Source: Anaplasmataceae bacterium AB001_6 (GTDB taxonomy: Bacteria > Pseudomonadota > Alphaproteobacteria > Rickettsiales > Anaplasmataceae). From it: a stretch of 64,000 nt of DNA. The stretch is from assembly GCA_020002265.1 (NCBI GenBank), contig CP048228.1, forward strand, positions 682,001 to 746,000, written 5' to 3'. The position numbers were made by a program, and so were the translations under genes. This document shows positions 56,158 through 64,000 of this stretch, piece by piece (the stretch's first letter is position 1; the number at the start of each line of letters is the position of its first letter). Below the pieces are notes generated by a model. That model ran no database searches. It was given only the letters and a program-made list of their open reading frames with translations, and was not told where the DNA came from.

Positions 56158-57018
56158 ATGAGAAATTTCATAATATTCATAGTGCTTTTTATCTTAACAG
56201 TCATGATTTCTGTTGTATCTTATGTGCTTTATACTTCTTATGAAAAACCTGAAAGTTTAACCCATCTTGATCAAAAAATTAGCTTGTGGGTTGAAAACAA
56301 TCCTGAAAAAATCATCTCTTCTGTTGACAAAATGTACGAAAAAGAACATGCATTAAAGATGCAAGAAATCGTACATAATGCAAAGAACAAATACGGCGCT
56401 CAAGTTATAGACAGTGAGATCATTCCTTTTATTGGAGAATCTAATTCAGAGAATATTTTACTAGAATTTGTTGATTACTCTTGTTTTTATTGCAAAATGA
56501 CAAGAGATCATCCAGAAGATTTAACACAATATATACCTGATTTGAAATTCATTGTTGTTCCAGTAACACTTATGGGTGGAGAACGTTCTAAATTGATATC
56601 AAAATATTCTATTGGTGTATTTATCTACGATAACGAAAAATTCAATGATTTTCATATTTCTTTATTCTCTTTAAATGGTGAAATAGATAAGGAAAAATTA
56701 AATGATTTGTTGCGAGATGTTGATATCGATCCTGAAAAATTTGCTAATCTTTTAGAAGAAAAAGCAGAAGAAATAGAAAATCAGATTGCAGCAAATAATA
56801 AATTCTTTGCCGCATTACATTCAGGAACTCCTTCATTTTTGTACGATAAGACGCTATTTATTGGTGTTGTTAAAGTATCAGATCTTTTTAATGCAATAAC
56901 AGGCACATCTTTACCCCCTGAGGAAGCTTCTGAAGAAGAAAATATAGGAATAGAGATAAAAGAAGAGGAATTTTTTATAACAGAGAAAGATATAGAAAAT
57001 GCACTAAGTTCACCATAG
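56158..57018 (+). CDS. DsbA/Com1-like periplasmic disulfide oxidoreductase
   Basis: 286 aa. N-terminal membrane anchor or signal (about 4-26), helical region, then a thioredoxin fold with Cys109-Phe-Tyr-Cys112 in DYSCFYCKM and cis-proline in SGTPSFLYDKTLFIG. This matches the DsbA-like proteins of intracellular alphaproteobacteria and Com1 of Coxiella, which introduce or shuffle disulfides in exported proteins. The last 45 residues are an acidic extension rich in Glu, absent in most relatives. Plausible oxidant for the cysteine-module protein at 17532, by inference only. Confidence 0.88.
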   Translation: MRNFIIFIVLFILTVMISVVSYVLYTSYEKPESLTHLDQKISLWVENNPEKIISSVDKMYEKEHALKMQEIVHNAKNKYGAQVIDSEIIPFIGESNSENILLEFVDYSCFYCKMTRDHPEDLTQYIPDLKFIVVPVTLMGGERSKLISKYSIGVFIYDNEKFNDFHISLFSLNGEIDKEKLNDLLRDVDIDPEKFANLLEEKAEEIENQIAANNKFFAALHSGTPSFLYDKTLFIGVVKVSDLFNAITGTSLPPEEASEEENIGIEIKEEEFFITEKDIENALSSP

Positions 57019-57050
57019 AGTTCATTTTATTCATCTCGTCGAAAAAAATT

Positions 57051-59390
57051 TTACTTCTTTTTCTTCTTTGTTTTAGTCGTTTCTTTTTTACTGTCTTTAT
57101 CTTTTCCAGATTTGTTCATTCGCTTCTTTTTCTTAGATATGAGCTCTTTTAGAATATCAATTGCATTGTTTGAAGTAATGTTGATAAAATCGTTCTTCCT
57201 TAAACTGTAATATAATCCATCAAATAGCAAATAGAATCCATAAAAACTCTTACCTAAAGTGATATCTTTGTTCTCAAAATTAGCAATAACATAGGGAAGA
57301 TTCGATATTTTTATTATAAAATCCTTAGGCAACGAATATACATCACAATCTTTAGGAAGAGAAACTCTCTTCTTTCCTTTCTGTAAATAAAATCCATATG
57401 GTCCCTTATTAAGCAAAACGTCTTCTTCTAGATCTGTCTCAGAATCCTTAGACAACAACACAACAGGATATGAAGTTCCATCATTATCATCAATATTTTT
57501 TATATTTATACAATCAGGATAATTTGCACAACCAAGAAAAATCCCTTTAGCAGATATTATTAAAGACATTTTATTATTGCATTTATCGCAAACCAGTTTT
57601 TCTTCTTGTTCAAAAACGCGATTAATCATACTATTGCTTATTTTTTTCAGTATAACTGGTGTCTCTATTTCATAGACAGAATTCACATCACGGAAAAAAT
57701 CTATCCAAAAATCTTTCAATACCTCTTTCCAATTTTTTTTACCATTAGCAATTGTATCTAATGAATCTTCAAGATCAGCTGTAAAATTGTACTCAATGTA
57801 CTTACTAAAAAATATACCCAGAAAAGAAATGGCTGCTCTTCCTTTAATATCAGGAATAAATTTTTTTTTCTCTAAGGTAACATAATTCCTTTCTTGTAAA
57901 ACACTTATAATACTGGCATAAGTTGAAGGTCTCCCTATACCTAATTTTTCCATATTCTCAACTAATTTGGCTTCAGTATAATTTGGAGGAGGAGCAGTAA
58001 AATGCTGATTATCTGATACATTTTCTAACTTCATATTCTCTTTAAGCAGAAGATCATGTTCAATAAATTGAGTATTTTTACTTTCAGATATATATTCTCT
58101 ATAAACTTTATAAAAACCATCAAAATTGATTTTAGAGCCAGTAACACGAAGAACAATGCTAGCATCATCATTACTAATATCTACTGATTTACTATCAAAC
58201 ACTGCATCTGTCATTTGACAAGCTACTGTTCTTTTCCATATCAATGAGTAAAGCCTATATTGTTCAATTGTTAAATCATCTTTAATAGAATCAGGAATGA
58301 TATTAACATCAGCTGGCCTAATTGCTTCATGTGCCTCTTGAATGTTTTTAGATTTATTATCATATTTTCTTTGAGTAGGAAATAAATAATTACTACCATA
58401 ATTTGTAGTAATAAAAGATCTAATCTCCTTCATAGCATCAGAGGCTATATAAGTTCCATCAGTTCTCATATAAGTTATCAAACCTACTTTTCCCTTTTTT
58501 TTTATATCTAAGCCTTCATATAATTTTTGTGCAATAGACATTGTTTTTTTAGGACTAAAGCCCAATTTACTAGAAGCTTCTTGCTGTAAAGTAGAAGTAA
58601 TAAAAGGTTGGTATGGCTTACGTTTTATCTTTTTATCTACTATTGCAGAAATATGATATTTATTTTTATATATTTCATCGACTATTTTTTTTGCCGCTTC
58701 TTGATCCTTAATATCAAATTTATCAAGATTAACAGAATTATAAGTAATTAATGAAGCATTAATTTTTTCACCTTTTGTAGTGATAAAATCGCAATTAATG
58801 CTCCAATATTCCTGAGATTGAAAATGTTCGATTTCAACTTCTCTTTCACATATAATTCTAAGTGCAACAGATTGCACCCTACCTGCAGATTTTAAACATG
58901 GTAATTTTCTCCATAAAAGGGGCGATAAAGTAAAACCTACTAAATAATCTAAACATTGCCTAGTTTTTTGTGCATCTACAAGAGAATAATTTATATCTCT
59001 TGTATTTTTAAATCCGTGCAAAACATCTGTTTTTGTAATAGCGTTAAATGTTACTCTTTTTACATTAGTGACACTATTAATCATTGAATTATCTTTTAGC
59101 AATTCCAGCACGTGCCAAGCAATAGCTTCACCTTCTCTATCTGGATCCATTGCAAGATATAAGTTTTTTATATCTCCATTCGGGAAATGCTTTTTTACAT
59201 GTTTAACTAGTTTATCTGCCTGCTCAAGATCTTCATATACAACATCAAAATCTTTTTCTGGAATAACACTTCCTTTTTTTGATGGAATACTACGAACGTG
59301 CCCCATGCTAGATAATACAACATAATCCTTCCCTAAATAGTTCATCAGTGTCCTTGATTTAGCAGGAGATTCAACTATAACCAAATTCAT
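57051..59390 (-). CDS. topA: DNA topoisomerase I
   Basis: 779 aa from the ATG at 59390. TOPRIM domain with NLVIVESPAKS and AMDPDREGEAIAWH; active-site tyrosine in VGLITYMRTDGTYIAS near residue 310; one four-cysteine zinc ribbon (CDKCNNK...GCANYPDC) and a basic Lys-rich tail. Relaxes negative supercoils. Zinc ribbons are reduced to one, usual in alphaproteobacteria. Confidence 0.97.
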   Translation of the reverse strand: MNLVIVESPAKSRTLMNYLGKDYVVLSSMGHVRSIPSKKGSVIPEKDFDVVYEDLEQADKLVKHVKKHFPNGDIKNLYLAMDPDREGEAIAWHVLELLKDNSMINSVTNVKRVTFNAITKTDVLHGFKNTRDINYSLVDAQKTRQCLDYLVGFTLSPLLWRKLPCLKSAGRVQSVALRIICEREVEIEHFQSQEYWSINCDFITTKGEKINASLITYNSVNLDKFDIKDQEAAKKIVDEIYKNKYHISAIVDKKIKRKPYQPFITSTLQQEASSKLGFSPKKTMSIAQKLYEGLDIKKKGKVGLITYMRTDGTYIASDAMKEIRSFITTNYGSNYLFPTQRKYDNKSKNIQEAHEAIRPADVNIIPDSIKDDLTIEQYRLYSLIWKRTVACQMTDAVFDSKSVDISNDDASIVLRVTGSKINFDGFYKVYREYISESKNTQFIEHDLLLKENMKLENVSDNQHFTAPPPNYTEAKLVENMEKLGIGRPSTYASIISVLQERNYVTLEKKKFIPDIKGRAAISFLGIFFSKYIEYNFTADLEDSLDTIANGKKNWKEVLKDFWIDFFRDVNSVYEIETPVILKKISNSMINRVFEQEEKLVCDKCNNKMSLIISAKGIFLGCANYPDCINIKNIDDNDGTSYPVVLLSKDSETDLEEDVLLNKGPYGFYLQKGKKRVSLPKDCDVYSLPKDFIIKISNLPYVIANFENKDITLGKSFYGFYLLFDGLYYSLRKNDFINITSNNAIDILKELISKKKKRMNKSGKDKDSKKETTKTKKKKK

Positions 59391-59489
59391 TATCAAATAA
59401 AAAAGACAGTAAATGATGATTATACAATAGGAAAATCAGTTATTAAAGAATAACAATTTAAATCAAGTTAATAGTTAATAAAATTAAGA

Positions 59490-59909
59490 TTAATAATCTT
59501 GTGATAAAAGTAATGTAGAAAACATTGGTACGATGCACCTAGAATCAGATTTTTGTATAAAACGTCCTATATTATTAACATTAAAATTAATTGTAGTGTA
59601 TCTAGCAATCTCAGGAGGATGTAAGATTAACAAAAATTTTATTCTATTTGCTAAATCATATATATAATCCAATGAAGGTACACATGTATATATATTAGCA
59701 TTGATTGCAAATTCTAAATATTTTTTCATCATACTTTCTGCAACCTTCTTATGAGAAATATCTAAATGAATACAGCTTACATTCACTTCTTTAGGAAGAT
59801 AATTATATATATTTTTTATATCTTCTCTTATATAGCTATCCTCCAATAAAAGATCACGTATAAAATAAAATATCTCTTTGATAGGAGAGGAAAATTCTAA
59901 CTCATTCAT
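59490..59909 (-). CDS. GTA/phage tail-terminator-like protein (DUF3168-like)
   Basis: 139 aa. The layout fits DUF3168 (RcGTA gp8, tail terminator): an N-terminal helix with IKEIFYFIRDLLLEDSYIRED, an LPKEVNVSCIHLDISHKKVAESMMKKYLEF core with the conserved alternating pattern, then DLANRIKFLLI and a closing strand region. Identification is mainly by shape and by the preceding gene, which is 12 bases upstream and resembles the head-tail connector of the same particle. The gene between them in complete GTA clusters (gp7) is absent. Single pair, no other phage genes around. Confidence 0.5.
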   Translation of the reverse strand: MNELEFSSPIKEIFYFIRDLLLEDSYIREDIKNIYNYLPKEVNVSCIHLDISHKKVAESMMKKYLEFAINANIYTCVPSLDYIYDLANRIKFLLILHPPEIARYTTINFNVNNIGRFIQKSDSRCIVPMFSTLLLSQDY

Positions 59910-59921
59910 AATAATACAAAT

Positions 59922-60488
59922 TTAAATATAAAAATTATAATCTTTAAAATAACTATAAAAATTTCGTATAAAATTGAAAAAAGACTGATCGTGAGACTTG
60001 TTATAAATAAATTCAATATGTTGCATTAATCCTTGTTTGATAGAACTAGGCATAGATTGATTCTCAAATTGACCATAACCAGCGCTATATTTGATAGATA
60101 TTTCATTTAAATCAAATAAATTAAAAAATTTGACACTTTGATCTATGCAATCAAAAAAGAAATCTATACCTACTACAAGGTTAATTTCTACGCCATCTTT
60201 GTAGCCTATAATTGACTGAACATCGCTAACAGGGCCAAAATTTAAATCTACTCTAGAAGGTATTTTCCCTCTAAAATTAGCAATTCTATTTTGTTTTATT
60301 AAAGATTTTTCAATGTATAGCTCGGCATAATCTAATGCTATCCATGATATTTCTTGCAGCATGCAATCATATATCGTGATATTATGACTTATTCCTAGAT
60401 AATCTTTAATAAGAACAAGATTTATAGGATATTCATCTTCGTAAGCAATACGAAAATAAGAGACATTATGTTTAGATTTAGAGATCAT
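59922..60488 (-). CDS. GTA/phage head-tail connector-like protein (gp6 / phiE125 gp8-like)
   Basis: 188 aa. The family pattern is clear in outline: PINLVLIKDYLGISHN at the start (family P-V-[ST]-L-x-E-A-K-x-x-L), a helix ALDYAELYIEKSLIKQ (family A-R-x-x-x-E-x-x-T-G-R-x-L), a strand region with LNFGPVSDVQSIIGYKDG, then ISIKYSAGYG and PSSIKQGLMQHIEFIYNKSHD (family P-x-x-I-[KR]-x-A-I-x-x-L-v-a-x-x-Y). GTA genes occur as isolated fragments in Rickettsiales genomes. GGAAG eight bases before the ATG suggests it is still expressed. Confidence 0.65.
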   Translation of the reverse strand: MISKSKHNVSYFRIAYEDEYPINLVLIKDYLGISHNITIYDCMLQEISWIALDYAELYIEKSLIKQNRIANFRGKIPSRVDLNFGPVSDVQSIIGYKDGVEINLVVGIDFFFDCIDQSVKFFNLFDLNEISIKYSAGYGQFENQSMPSSIKQGLMQHIEFIYNKSHDQSFFNFIRNFYSYFKDYNFYI

Positions 60489-60604
60489 ATATTTTCTTCC
60501 AATTAAATATCAATCAGTTATTTTTTAAAGCAATAAATTAACTGCCATATTTGTAATATTAAAGAATGTGTGATGGAAACAATTTTATAAAAAATTGGAA
60601 GAAA

Positions 60605-62143
60605 TTATCTAAACACTACGAAAATAGTGCGATCTATTAAATATAGAGAAACAAAATATACCAACATAACTACCAATATCGCAAACGATAAGAATGTCAT
60701 CCTGATAGAAAATAATGAATATTGTACTATCATAATAAAATAGTTAATAAAGGGTAAAATGATGGCTATAATACAATTTGCAAAAAATATTTTATTTAAA
60801 AACGCAGATGTAGTATCAGATATGCTGTATATATTTTTACGCTTTAAAGCAAAGACCAATAAAAATAAATTTACCCAATTTGCAATTATACTCGCAATTG
60901 CGATTCCTTTATAGCTCAAAAAATACATTAATATGCCGTTGAGAATAAGATTAAGCGTAAATGATATAAAAGAAAATTTTGCCGGATTTTTAGTATCTTC
61001 AGCAGCAAAAAATGCCGATTGAAAAATTTTATTAAGCACGAATGATGGTAAGGCAAAAACAAATATTTTTAATAAAGTAGCTGTATTACGAGCATCAATC
61101 GTATTGAATTCCCCATAATCAAATACAAATAAGCAGTTAATAATTGTTTCGCCTAAAAAATACATTGCTATAGCTGCTGGAAAGCAAAACATACATGCAA
61201 TAACTATCGCTTTATTAACAATTTCTGAAGCTCTTTGATAATTTTTTTGAGATATTGCTTCTGATAAGTAAGGCAAAATTATATTCGCCAAGGCTATCCC
61301 TATAAGAGCTAATGGTAATTGTAATAACCTATCCGCATAGTAGAAATAAGATACAGCACCAACAATACTACTAGCAAAAAGAGTATCTACAACAATATTC
61401 ATATGATAGATTGTACTACTGAATAAAGATGGTAAAATGCGTCTAAAAAAACTTTTCATTTTTCCATTAAATACCGGTCGACAAAAGCTTACTTTTAGTC
61501 CGTACAGTTTGGCTATAATATAGAACCAAAATAATTGTAAGACACCAGCCACTATAACACTGAGTGCTAAACCATAAACGTGATTACAAATATCAAAAGA
61601 AATACATAAATAGTCATGAAATATATTTATCCCAAAAACTATCATTGATAAATTCAAAATTATTGGGGCAATGGCCATAGCAAAAAAACATTTTTCTGAT
61701 TGTAATAATCCGCCAAATACAGAACCAATAGAAACGAAAAATATGTATGGAAACATAATCCGTGATAAAGAGACCAATAAATCATAATCTCCTTTAAAAA
61801 AGGGTACCAAAATCTTCAAAAAGAATGGCATTGTGATTTCAAAAAAGATACATAGCAAAATCAGCACTAAAAAAAGAGAAGTAAATATATTATTGCTAAA
61901 TTGCATAGCTTGTTTTTTACTCTCAGTATTTTTAATTCCAGAGTAAATAGGAACAAAAGTAACACTGAAAGACCCTTCTGCAAATATTGCTCTAAAAATA
62001 TTTGGTATTCTAAAAGCAATAAAAAATGCATCAGCAAGCGACCCAGCTCCAAAACTATAAGATAAAAGAAGATCTCTTATAAAACCTAAGATCCTTGATA
62101 TAAAGGTAAAAATTCCAAAAGATAAAAATTTCTTTAAAAACAT
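60605..62143 (-). CDS. murJ: Lipid II flippase MurJ (MviN)
   Basis: 512 aa integral membrane protein of the MOP superfamily with about 14 hydrophobic helices. N-terminal signature ISRILGFIRDLLLSYSFGAG and FRIPNIFRAIFAEGSFSVTFVPIYS is diagnostic (conserved Arg18, Arg24, Arg-N-x-F-R). MurJ moves lipid II to the periplasm for PBP1A. Starts two bases from the DUF2066 gene stop, hence one unit with it. Confidence 0.96.
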   Translation of the reverse strand: MFLKKFLSFGIFTFISRILGFIRDLLLSYSFGAGSLADAFFIAFRIPNIFRAIFAEGSFSVTFVPIYSGIKNTESKKQAMQFSNNIFTSLFLVLILLCIFFEITMPFFLKILVPFFKGDYDLLVSLSRIMFPYIFFVSIGSVFGGLLQSEKCFFAMAIAPIILNLSMIVFGINIFHDYLCISFDICNHVYGLALSVIVAGVLQLFWFYIIAKLYGLKVSFCRPVFNGKMKSFFRRILPSLFSSTIYHMNIVVDTLFASSIVGAVSYFYYADRLLQLPLALIGIALANIILPYLSEAISQKNYQRASEIVNKAIVIACMFCFPAAIAMYFLGETIINCLFVFDYGEFNTIDARNTATLLKIFVFALPSFVLNKIFQSAFFAAEDTKNPAKFSFISFTLNLILNGILMYFLSYKGIAIASIIANWVNLFLLVFALKRKNIYSISDTTSAFLNKIFFANCIIAIILPFINYFIMIVQYSLFSIRMTFLSFAILVVMLVYFVSLYLIDRTIFVVFR

Positions 62144-62144
62144 T

Positions 62145-63278
62145 TTAAAATTTATGACTTCTTTTTAAAATAAAAGTTGATGGAGATAGCGCATTATTTA
62201 TAGTAATGTTATTAGATTCAACATAGCTAATAAAATCCTTTTTCTTATCTTCCCATAAAATGGATATAACTAAAGCATCACTTGAAATATATCTTACAGT
62301 ATAAGGATACTTTGACAACTTATTCAAAATATAATCTCTATCCTCTTTATCAAAAATAATAATATTATAAGGATGGTTACTTTTAGGATAATACTTAATT
62401 TCAATTGTATTAATTCCCTTAAATATTTTATTGTTTATATTCTGCACAATGTTATCAAACACCTTGTCAATTTTTTGTGTCTTATTGTTAAAAAAATATT
62501 CCAGTGAATATAAATTTTTCCCAGCATCTGTTACAATGCCAACATGTATATTGGAGTCTCGTTTACCCTTTTTAATTAATGCCCTAGCAATGATTATATC
62601 ATCTGCTCCATAATATCTTTTCAGTAAAAATCTATTAAACAATGTATCGTTGCTATAATCCCATCTAATATTATTAATAGAAAACATATCTTCCATAGGA
62701 ATGATAATATTACTTTTTTTTAGATTATTCCATGAATTATACCAATCATTATCCCAAAATTGCATTGTCTTTCCTTTTTGCAATAAAGGAATAAGAAGAA
62801 TCTGTCGAGATGGTAAATATTCTTTTAAAAGATGACTTATAGTTTTTTCTACAGCTATAGCGTCAAATTGGAAATTCATTTTTGCACGGTAAGAATTGCT
62901 CGTTATTTTTTCTTCTTTTATATTGTAATAATTGATCAATAAATCTATTTTATTATCACTTATATTATTTAATGCCAAAGATAACTTAGAATAATCACTA
63001 CTCGTAATTTTCTTTAAGAGCACTTCCAATGCTTGTCTTTTTGCTTCCCGAATAGCTTCTTTTTTTGCCAATATAACATTATTTTTAGATACAGCAATTT
63101 CTATATCTTGAATGAGAAATTGATTGTCTTCAAAAAATTCAGCACTTTTAGATAACGATTCACTGCAAAGGAAAAGATTAAAAACTATAATTAACTGAAG
63201 TAAAATAAATCTATGTATGAAACGTCCTACAGTATAAAAAAAAAAGAGCACACGAAAATAGATAAATTGCAATATCAA
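62145..63278 (-). CDS. DUF2066-family protein
   Basis: 377 aa. Hydrophobic N-terminus with a signal-type segment (about 22-41, ending LCSES) and then the DUF2066 pattern: a helix with ILAKKEAIREAKRQALEVLLKKI (family A-R-x-x-A-L-x-x-A-x-x-x-A-L-x-x-v-L), a middle part with PSRQILLIPLL, and a C-terminal part. Function of the family is unknown; it is widely found next to cell-envelope or replication-initiation genes in alpha- and gammaproteobacteria. Start uncertain: TTG at 63278 or GTG at 63251, neither with a ribosome binding site. Confidence 0.7.
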   Translation of the reverse strand: MILQFIYFRVLFFFYTVGRFIHRFILLQLIIVFNLFLCSESLSKSAEFFEDNQFLIQDIEIAVSKNNVILAKKEAIREAKRQALEVLLKKITSSDYSKLSLALNNISDNKIDLLINYYNIKEEKITSNSYRAKMNFQFDAIAVEKTISHLLKEYLPSRQILLIPLLQKGKTMQFWDNDWYNSWNNLKKSNIIIPMEDMFSINNIRWDYSNDTLFNRFLLKRYYGADDIIIARALIKKGKRDSNIHVGIVTDAGKNLYSLEYFFNNKTQKIDKVFDNIVQNINNKIFKGINTIEIKYYPKSNHPYNIIIFDKEDRDYILNKLSKYPYTVRYISSDALVISILWEDKKKDFISYVESNNITINNALSPSTFILKRSHKF

Positions 63279-63483
63279 TTACTATATCATAGACATTAAT
63301 TTCCTGTGAATAGCATGGATAAAAAAGATAATATAGATTAATATTATTAAAGGACAAAATTTGATTGTAGAATATTTATAATTCTTATAAAATTAGCTTT
63401 TTATTCTTCCAATAGTCCACGTATCAGATATTGTTACTGTAAGTGTTCAGTATTTGATTTATCTATTATTGTTGCATTGTACA

Positions 63484-63990
63484 ATGAAAAATAATTCCAA
63501 TGATAAAGCATCTGTTGCTGTTATTATGGGCAGTAACTCAGATTACAATGTTATGTCAAAATCTGAAGAGATACTAGAATCTTTTAGCATTAAGTATATA
63601 ACGCGCATCATTTCAGCGCATAGAACGCCTGATAGGATGTTTGATTTCGCTAAATCTGTTGATGATATCCATGGAGTAAAAATTATAATAGCAGGTGCTG
63701 GTGGCGCTGCACACCTTCCTGGAATGGTAGCATCTCTCACGCATATACCTGTTATTGGAGTACCTATTAATAGTAGCATTCTTAATGGTATAGATAGCCT
63801 ACTTTCCATAGTACAAATGCCCTTTGGTGTTCCCGTAATGACTATGTCTATTGGTGAGGCAGGTGCAAAGAATGCAGCACTTGCAGCATTAAGAATTTTA
63901 TCTATAGAAAACGAAGAGTTAGAGAAAAAATTAATTGAATATCATAAGAATCAAAATGCACAAGTAGATTTAATTCCAAAAAAATTATAA
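63484..63990 (+). CDS. purE: N5-carboxyaminoimidazole ribonucleotide mutase
   Basis: 168 aa from the ATG at 63484 (frame extends to 63454 without support). Class I Pur[44 protein letters not shown] and GVP(IN)SS motifs bind N5-CAIR in de novo purine synthesis. A carrier of purE makes purines itself, unlike Rickettsia proper. purK is not seen; it may follow past the window end. Confidence 0.96.
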   Translation: MKNNSNDKASVAVIMGSNSDYNVMSKSEEILESFSIKYITRIISAHRTPDRMFDFAKSVDDIHGVKIIIAGAGGAAHLPGMVASLTHIPVIGVPINSSILNGIDSLLSIVQMPFGVPVMTMSIGEAGAKNAALAALRILSIENEELEKKLIEYHKNQNAQVDLIPKKL

Positions 63991-64000
63991 TTTATCTTAA

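Noticed and set aside
56052-56243. Short plus-strand frame overlapping the start of the DsbA-like gene
   Set aside because: It overlaps the signal sequence of a clear gene in another frame and has no ribosome binding site or family features.

Overview
The window looks like a piece of a reduced, very AT-rich alphaproteobacterial chromosome, most probably from a flagellated member of the Rickettsiales (Midichloriaceae-like). The signs are: 5-aminolevulinate synthase (C4 haem pathway), the giant 180-kDa NAD-glutamate dehydrogenase, a PleD-type diguanylate cyclase, a stand-alone virB8-virB9 pair of a Rickettsiales-style type IV secretion system, scattered single genes and short clusters for the flagellum (fliO-fliP, flgF), and two genes resembling parts of the alphaproteobacterial gene transfer agent (GTA). 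There is no rRNA, IS element, integrase or CRISPR array. This placement is an inference from gene content, not from a phylogeny.

Layout. 1-5 kb: nrdB, a small membrane protein, hemA with an overlapping thioredoxin-like gene, tRNA-Gly, pleD, tatB. 5-10 kb: NAD-glutamate dehydrogenase. 10-12.5 kb: gatC, two small helical proteins and fliO-fliP in one direction. 12.5-19.7 kb: uvrB-recJ, rpmB-lipA, an unrecognised cysteine-rich lipoprotein-like gene, grpE-trpS. 19.9-26.5 kb: virB8-virB9, mutS with a RatA/COQ10-like gene, tRNA-Asp, era, ygfZ. 26.6-29.6 kb: tRNA-His, flgF and two unrecognised repeat-bearing genes that share an unusual AGGGGA leader. 29.6-34.2 kb: PBP1A and uvrD.

34.3-50.5 kb is one continuous minus-strand gene-expression block: rpsL-rpsG-fusA-tuf-tRNA-Trp-secE-nusG-rplK-rplA-rplJ-rplL-rpoB-rpoC, with a good sigma70-like promoter ahead of rpsL and a possible terminator after rpoC. 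Several of its proteins are strikingly divergent (S12 decoding loop, L7/L12 C-terminal domain). 50.7-54.8 kb: dcd, murA, groES-groEL with an alphaproteobacterial heat-shock-type promoter. 54.9-64 kb: holA-like gene, a DsbA-like oxidoreductase, topA, two GTA-like head/tail genes, murJ, a DUF2066 gene and purE.

Most genes are housekeeping (translation, transcription, DNA repair, peptidoglycan, protein folding). The parts that look specific to a host-associated life are the virB8-virB9 pair, the two leader-sharing repeat proteins at 27.6-29.6 kb, the double-module cysteine protein at 17.5 kb and the flagellar genes. I found no clear, complete undescribed system. The best candidates for something new are the leader-sharing repeat-protein pair, the cysteine-module protein and the divergent translation apparatus.
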